Assembly: GCF_016652235.1 (NCBI RefSeq)
Contig: NZ_JAEPKU010000012.1
Coordinates: 1 to 56,037 of the forward strand
Reading direction: 5' to 3'
Origin: Dysgonomonas sp. Marseille-P4677
GTDB taxonomy: Bacteria > Bacteroidota > Bacteroidia > Bacteroidales > Dysgonomonadaceae
Length of the DNA: 56,037 bases
Notes under the pieces: model-generated
The model's input: the letters and a program-made list of their open reading frames with translations, nothing else
The model's database searches: none
What the model was told of the DNA's origin: nothing
In this document: in pieces, positions 51,414-56,037 of the stretch
Layout of the letters: the number at the start of each line of letters is the position of its first letter
Numbering within the stretch: position 1 is the stretch's first letter
Position numbers and translations under genes: made by a program

Positions 51414-53633
51414 ATGAAAAAACTGTTATTTTTTTTCTTATTCCTGTCTATCTATTCCTACGGACAAAGTATAGATAGCCTATATAGACGAGCCGATTCG
51501 TTTAGAGGCAAATATGCTACCAAATTTTACAATGGTCTGTCCGATATAAAAGCCATTAATGACACCCATAGTTTTTGGTATCTTACACAAACTCCCAATG
51601 GAAATGAATACTTTATAATAGATGCCGATACGAAGACTGTGTATCAAGCTTTTAATCAACAAAAACTAGCTTTAGCTCTAACTAATGTAACAAATAAAGA
51701 AATTAACCCATATAAGTTACCATTAAGATCATTGCAATTCTGCAAAAATATGCATTCTATTTATTTTTATGTAGATGAAACGAAATATAATTGTAAACTG
51801 ACTGACTATTCCATAAACAAAGATCTAAACCAAACATCACGCAATGAAAGCTATTGGGGTGGTGTATTTAAAGAAAACAAGAAAGATAAAATAAAATCAC
51901 CTGACGGAAAAAAAGAAGCTTATATACAAGAAGGAAATCTATGGATTACGGATATCGACACTAAAAAAGATAGAAAAATAAGTAACGACGGTTCGGTTTA
52001 CGAATATTATTCGTCCAATATTTATTGGTCTCCAGACTCTAAAAAGGTTGTATGTTGCCGTTACCGTCCGGCCGAAACTCGGAAACTTCTTATAATATCG
52101 TCATCGCCTAAAGATCAGCTTCAACCCAAAACAGAAGAGTATGATTACCCAAAACCGGGTGATGCACTCCCTATAAGACGTCCGGTAGTACATTTAATAG
52201 ATGAAAATAAATCTATTGAATTCTCAGTACCCGATGTAGAACAGCAATTTGACCTGAGTAATATAAGATGGAATAAAAACAGTGACTCTTTCACTTTTAA
52301 CTTTAATAAGCGAGGACATCAACAGTATGTCATCTATTCCGGAGATATTGCGACAGGTAAAGTTAGACCTATTGTGGATGAACAAAGCCCGACATTTGTT
52401 TATTATAATATGCTTTATCAATACTGGTTCGAAAACGGAAATGAGTTACTATGGGTATCAGAACGCGATGGCTGGCGACATATCTATCTTTATGATATCG
52501 CTTCGGGTAAAGTTAAAAAGCAATTGACAAAAGGTGAATGGGTAGTTAAGTCTGTCATCAAGGTGGATGAAACAAAACGAACTCTTATATTTAAAGCCTG
52601 TGGCATGGATAAAGATGAAGATCCATATCTCGAAAAATATTATTTGCTAAATATGGAAAGTGGAAAGATCAAGTCACTTACACCAGAGAACGCAAATCAT
52701 AGTGTAACCTTTTCTACCGATTATTCTTTCTTCGTCGATAACTATTCACGTGTAGACCTCTCTCCTACTATTGTAGTAAGGTCGACAGAAGATGGTAAAG
52801 TTATATTTAAGCCTCTACAACAGCCGGATGCATCAAAAGCAATTGAAGCAGGTTGGAAGATACCTGAAGTATTCTCGGCTAAAGGACGAGATGGTAAAAC
52901 AGATATATGGGGGGTAATCATTCGTCCAAGCAACTTCGATCCAAATAAGAAGTATCCTGTCATTGAATATATTTATGCGGGTCCACACGATTCACATGTA
53001 CCTAAATCATTCGCAATAAGCCACCGTTGCAGCGAATTAGCCGAGTTGGGCTTTATAACTGTTATGATAGATGGCATGGGTACAGCTAATCGTTCTAAAG
53101 CATTTCATGATGTGTGCTGGAAGAACCTTAAAGATGCGGGATTCCCCGATCGTATATCATGGATGAAAGCCGCCGCAACAAAATATCCTGAAATGGACAT
53201 AGAGCATGTGGGTATTTATGGTGGTTCGGCTGGCGGACAAAATACAATGGGAGCATTATTATTTCACCCCGAATTTTATAAAGTTGGAGTAGCATCATGT
53301 GGCTGTCACGATAACCGTATGGACAAAATATGGTGGAATGAACAATGGATGGGATATCCTATCGGCAAAGAATACGAAGAATGTTCGAATGTTGTGAATG
53401 CTAAATTGCTTCAAGGAAACTTGATGCTTATACTTGGAGAATTGGATAATAACGTCGATCCATCCAGTACATTACAGGTAGCCGATGAATTGATCAAGCA
53501 TAATAAGGAATTTGAATTTGTTATACTACCCGGAGCTAGACATACATTGGGCGAAAGCTACGGAGAGCGTAAACGACGAGATTTCTTTGTAAAGCACCTA
53601 TTAGGGATTGAGACTCCCAAGTGGAATAAGTAG
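51414..53633 (+). CDS. S9 family dipeptidyl peptidase (DPP IV-like)
   Basis: A 739-residue secreted serine peptidase. A signal peptide (MKKLLFFFLFLSIYSYGQ) precedes an eight-bladed propeller (about residues 40-480; WSPDSKKVVCCRYRP, WVSERDGWRHIYLYD) and an alpha/beta-hydrolase domain. The catalytic triad is Ser605 (YGGSAGG), Asp678 (GELDNNVD) and His710 (GARHTLG). DPP IV-like enzymes remove Xaa-Pro or Xaa-Ala dipeptides from N-termini in the periplasm. Subfamily S9B is inferred from architecture. It has its own promoter-like repeats upstream and a terminator downstream, so it is probably monocistronic. Confidence 0.92.
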   Translation: MKKLLFFFLFLSIYSYGQSIDSLYRRADSFRGKYATKFYNGLSDIKAINDTHSFWYLTQTPNGNEYFIIDADTKTVYQAFNQQKLALALTNVTNKEINPYKLPLRSLQFCKNMHSIYFYVDETKYNCKLTDYSINKDLNQTSRNESYWGGVFKENKKDKIKSPDGKKEAYIQEGNLWITDIDTKKDRKISNDGSVYEYYSSNIYWSPDSKKVVCCRYRPAETRKLLIISSSPKDQLQPKTEEYDYPKPGDALPIRRPVVHLIDENKSIEFSVPDVEQQFDLSNIRWNKNSDSFTFNFNKRGHQQYVIYSGDIATGKVRPIVDEQSPTFVYYNMLYQYWFENGNELLWVSERDGWRHIYLYDIASGKVKKQLTKGEWVVKSVIKVDETKRTLIFKACGMDKDEDPYLEKYYLLNMESGKIKSLTPENANHSVTFSTDYSFFVDNYSRVDLSPTIVVRSTEDGKVIFKPLQQPDASKAIEAGWKIPEVFSAKGRDGKTDIWGVIIRPSNFDPNKKYPVIEYIYAGPHDSHVPKSFAISHRCSELAELGFITVMIDGMGTANRSKAFHDVCWKNLKDAGFPDRISWMKAAATKYPEMDIEHVGIYGGSAGGQNTMGALLFHPEFYKVGVASCGCHDNRMDKIWWNEQWMGYPIGKEYEECSNVVNAKLLQGNLMLILGELDNNVDPSSTLQVADELIKHNKEFEFVILPGARHTLGESYGERKRRDFFVKHLLGIETPKWNK

Positions 53634-53643
53634 CCAGATACAA

Positions 53644-53669
53644 AAAGAGCAGGCTTTCACCTGCTCTTT
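53644..53669. terminator. Bidirectional terminator between S9 peptidase and RprY-like gene
   Basis: AAAGAGCAGG at 53644-53653 and CCTGCTCTTT at 53660-53669 pair perfectly around CTTTCA. T-rich tails follow on both strands, and the two convergent genes end on either side. Confidence 0.88.
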
Positions 53670-53693
53670 CTAAGCTTTATAATCGTACTGTTA

Positions 53694-54410
53694 TTATTCA
53701 GCAGTACCCTCTTCGTCATTTACAGGGGCAATCAGTTTATAACCTTTACCGTGTATGTTAATGATTTCGATACTAGGATCAGGTTTCAATAACTTACGCA
53801 GTTTAGTGATATACACGTCCATACTACGAGCATTGAAGTAGTTATCATCCACCCATATTTGTTTCAGGGCATGGTTTCTCTCCAATATATCGTTTGCATG
53901 AGCGCATAAAAGAGCTAATAGTTCAGCCTCTTTCGTCGTCAATTTAGTACTATTTCCATTTATAGTCAATATTTGCTTTTGAGTATCAAAACTCATATTA
54001 CCAAATTGATAAACTTGCTGTTCTTTATTTCTTTTGCCTTTTACACGGCGGAAAATAGCCTCTATGCGAAGAACAAGTTCTTCCATACTGAATGGTTTAG
54101 TAATATAATCATCAGCGCCAGCTTTGAAGCCTTCGAGAATATCGTCCTTCATATTTTTGGCTGTCAAAAATATAATCGGAATCTCTGTATTTATAGCCCT
54201 GATTTCTTTTACTAATGTAATACCATCTTTCTTAGGCATCATCACATCCAGAATACATAGGTCGTATTTTTCTTTTACAAATCCTTTGTACCCAACTTCA
54301 CCGTCAATGTAAAGGTCAGTATCATAACCTTTTGCCTGAAGATACTCTCTCAGCAACATGCCAAGGTTTTCGTCATCTTCACATAAAAATAATTTCAATT
54401 TTTCTTCCAT
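53694..54410 (-). CDS. rprY: OmpR-family response regulator, RprY-like
   Basis: A 238-residue regulator. The receiver has Glu11-Asp12-Asp13 (metal site), phospho-acceptor Asp55 (LCILDVMMPKKDG), Thr in LTAKN and Lys in ITKPFSM. The C-terminal winged helix includes LTTKEAELLALLCAHAND and MDVYITKLRKLLKPDPSIEIINIHGKGYKL. The adjacent kinase, 22 bp upstream on the same strand, is its partner. The name follows Bacteroides RprX/RprY, which this pair resembles in size and order; orthology is not proven. Confidence 0.92.
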   Translation of the reverse strand: MEEKLKLFLCEDDENLGMLLREYLQAKGYDTDLYIDGEVGYKGFVKEKYDLCILDVMMPKKDGITLVKEIRAINTEIPIIFLTAKNMKDDILEGFKAGADDYITKPFSMEELVLRIEAIFRRVKGKRNKEQQVYQFGNMSFDTQKQILTINGNSTKLTTKEAELLALLCAHANDILERNHALKQIWVDDNYFNARSMDVYITKLRKLLKPDPSIEIINIHGKGYKLIAPVNDEEGTAE

Positions 54411-54432
54411 AACTTACTTATTTACATACAAT

Positions 54433-56019
54433 TTATTTGAGTTGCTCATTATTCCTCATTACTGGCAGGCAAATTATAAACTTGGTTCCTTTTCCAACTT
54501 CACTCTCCGCTTTTATAGTTCCTTTGTGATCTTCTACAATTTTTCTCACGTAAGCCAAACCTAAACCAAACCCTTTTACATCATGTCGGTTGCCGGTTGA
54601 AACACGATAAAAACGCTCAAAGATCTTTTTCACATATTCTTTCTTTATACCTATTCCATTATCTTCTATTGCAATGTACAACTTATTATTATTGTTCCAT
54701 GTACGTATCATCAATTCTAATGGAATATCTTCTCTTCTATATTTTACCGCATTGTCTAATAAATTAAACAACACATTTGTTATATGCATTTTATCAGCTT
54801 CTATAGTAGAATCTGTAGCTTCTAAGTCAATATCTAAATTACCTCCAAATTTTTCAACCTTTATTTGAAAAGTATTTGCTACACTAACTACAATATCATT
54901 AGCATCCAGCTCCTTCATTTTTAATGTTGCTTTCTGCTTTTCAAACAAAGACATTTGTAAGACTTTCTCTACTTGTAAACTCAATCTTTCTGTCTCATCG
55001 TTTATAACACCCGATATATGTTTAAAGACTTCGGGCGATTTAATTATTGAACCATCTTTTAGCATCTGAGCGGCTAATGATATAGTAGAGACAGGTGTTT
55101 TAAGTTCATGAGTCATATTATTCATAAAGTCACTTTTCATTTCCGACAAACGTTTCTGACGGAAAGTTGTATAGATAATGATGATAAATGTCACCAATAA
55201 TATAAAGGTAAATAAGATAGAAGGATATATAAAAGAGACTTCACTAAAGAGATACTTTTCCTTATTAGGAAAATATACCTTCAAATATGTAACCCTATCT
55301 TGCGGATCGTTAGGAAATAATGCCTGAGGATAATAGTCTTTTCGGTTATTAACTATCAATAATGGTTGTCCATTGATAGGTTTATTGTTCTTGTCTACGA
55401 CTTCAAACTGAAAAGGCAACTCTATACCATTACTTTTTATTTCATTTCTAATACTAGCTTCTAATGTTTTGAAGTTTATTCTCTCTTCTATCGGAACATT
55501 GCTGGCAGTATTTATTATCTGCATAGCAACCTCATTTAACAAATCAGTTTCATACAAAAATCTTTTTTTCTGTTCATCCTGCATATCAAAAATTGTCTTT
55601 GATATTGCATTGGTTCCTTTTTTACCGGATGATTGGAATATCTGACTATTAGGCTTGGTTTGTACTGTACTTGAGGCATTGTATTCCATATTAATAATGC
55701 CCGTATCATCAGCTGACACTTTAAACCGCTGTTGATGAGTTACAGTCTCTTCTGACAGTTGATTTCTTAATGACAATGACCTGTTATAGGCTGCAGTTTG
55801 TTTCCTCTGGGCTTCTTCAAAAGCTTCATACATATACTTCTTTGTCTGATCAAGTTCCAAATTTCGAGCAACTTGAGACAAACTCCTATTAATAGCTTCA
55901 TTAAATTGATCGCTCCTTAAACGTATTGATTCCTTGAGATACATTATTTGTAAATACAACAAGCCAAAGAACGCGAATGCCATTATTCCAGCAAGTATCC
56001 ATATTGTAGATTTCTTCAT
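54433..56019 (-). CDS. rprX: Membrane histidine kinase, RprX-like
   Basis: A 528-residue kinase. Membrane helices at about residues 6-27 (IWILAGIMAFAFFGLLYLQIM) and 265-287 (PSILFTFILLVTFIIIIYTTF) enclose a periplasmic sensor of about 235 residues. His304 in MTHELKTPVS is the autophosphorylation site. The ATPase domain has NVLFNLLDNAVKYR, IAIEDNGIGI and GFGLGLAYV. It should phosphorylate the regulator encoded next. The start ATG lies 18 bp from the window end and fits the helix start, so the gene appears complete. The signal sensed is unknown. Confidence 0.92.
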   Translation of the reverse strand: MKKSTIWILAGIMAFAFFGLLYLQIMYLKESIRLRSDQFNEAINRSLSQVARNLELDQTKKYMYEAFEEAQRKQTAAYNRSLSLRNQLSEETVTHQQRFKVSADDTGIINMEYNASSTVQTKPNSQIFQSSGKKGTNAISKTIFDMQDEQKKRFLYETDLLNEVAMQIINTASNVPIEERINFKTLEASIRNEIKSNGIELPFQFEVVDKNNKPINGQPLLIVNNRKDYYPQALFPNDPQDRVTYLKVYFPNKEKYLFSEVSFIYPSILFTFILLVTFIIIIYTTFRQKRLSEMKSDFMNNMTHELKTPVSTISLAAQMLKDGSIIKSPEVFKHISGVINDETERLSLQVEKVLQMSLFEKQKATLKMKELDANDIVVSVANTFQIKVEKFGGNLDIDLEATDSTIEADKMHITNVLFNLLDNAVKYRREDIPLELMIRTWNNNNKLYIAIEDNGIGIKKEYVKKIFERFYRVSTGNRHDVKGFGLGLAYVRKIVEDHKGTIKAESEVGKGTKFIICLPVMRNNEQLK

Positions 56020-56037
56020 TTCTAGCTTCTCCAGTCT

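Noticed and set aside
1-56037. tRNA, rRNA, CRISPR arrays, insertion sequences or prophage
   Set aside because: I saw no such genes or repeat patterns on reading either strand; a dedicated scan was not possible.

Overview
The window is low-GC DNA from a member of the Bacteroidota, most likely the Bacteroidales. SusC/SusD pairs, a hybrid two-component sensor, promoters of the TTTG-N20-TAnnTTTG type and an RprX/RprY-like pair all point there. The gene mix would suit a Dysgonomonas-like gut bacterium, but that genus is an inference from memory. I see no rRNA, tRNA, CRISPR array, transposase or phage gene.

Layout. (1) 1-5421, minus strand: the edge of a polysaccharide utilization locus with an ECF sigma factor, a FecR-type anti-sigma factor and a SusC receptor that keeps its STN signalling domain (cut by the window edge). 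Upstream is a separately terminated GH43 arabinanase-like lipoprotein. (2) 5667-6464: an inositol-monophosphatase-like enzyme. (3) 6616-29090, plus strand: 21 tightly packed, often overlapping genes forming an aryl-polyene/flexirubin-type pigment cluster behind a good Bacteroidetes promoter at 6555-6586. (4) 29157-32312: a small secreted protein of unknown function, an Xaa-Pro aminopeptidase and an EamA transporter. (5) 32302-51136: an arabinose-directed utilization locus, with a hybrid sensor on the minus strand and a seven-gene plus-strand operon (SusC, SusD, DUF6055/DUF4859-like lipoprotein, GH127, HEFAH lipoprotein, GH43, GH127). (6) 51414-56019: an S9 dipeptidyl peptidase, then an RprY/RprX-like pair on the minus strand.

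How the pigment genes probably work together. Tyrosine ammonia-lyase makes 4-coumarate and the PaaK-like ligase activates it. Two carrier proteins, three ketosynthases with intact Cys-His-His triads plus one Cys-less ketosynthase-like partner, a FabG reductase and two hotdog dehydratases build the polyene. A methyltransferase decorates it. LpxL-like and PlsC-like acyltransferases, a glycosyltransferase, a deacetylase, a LolA-like protein, a lipoprotein and an MMPL exporter fused to acyltransferase and methyltransferase domains attach it to a lipid and move it to the outer membrane. A FAD oxidoreductase and an Ntn-hydrolase/acyltransferase have no settled step. The DarA/DarB dialkylresorcinol enzymes of true flexirubins are absent from the window.

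The arabinose locus should remove beta- and alpha-L-arabinofuranose from plant glycans. Its two HExxH-type lipoproteins suggest the target may be a glycoprotein. The most unusual regulatory signal is a 20-base element, TTTGTCACTTTTTNGTTAAA, repeated upstream of both proline-specific exopeptidase genes, which lie 21 kb apart.
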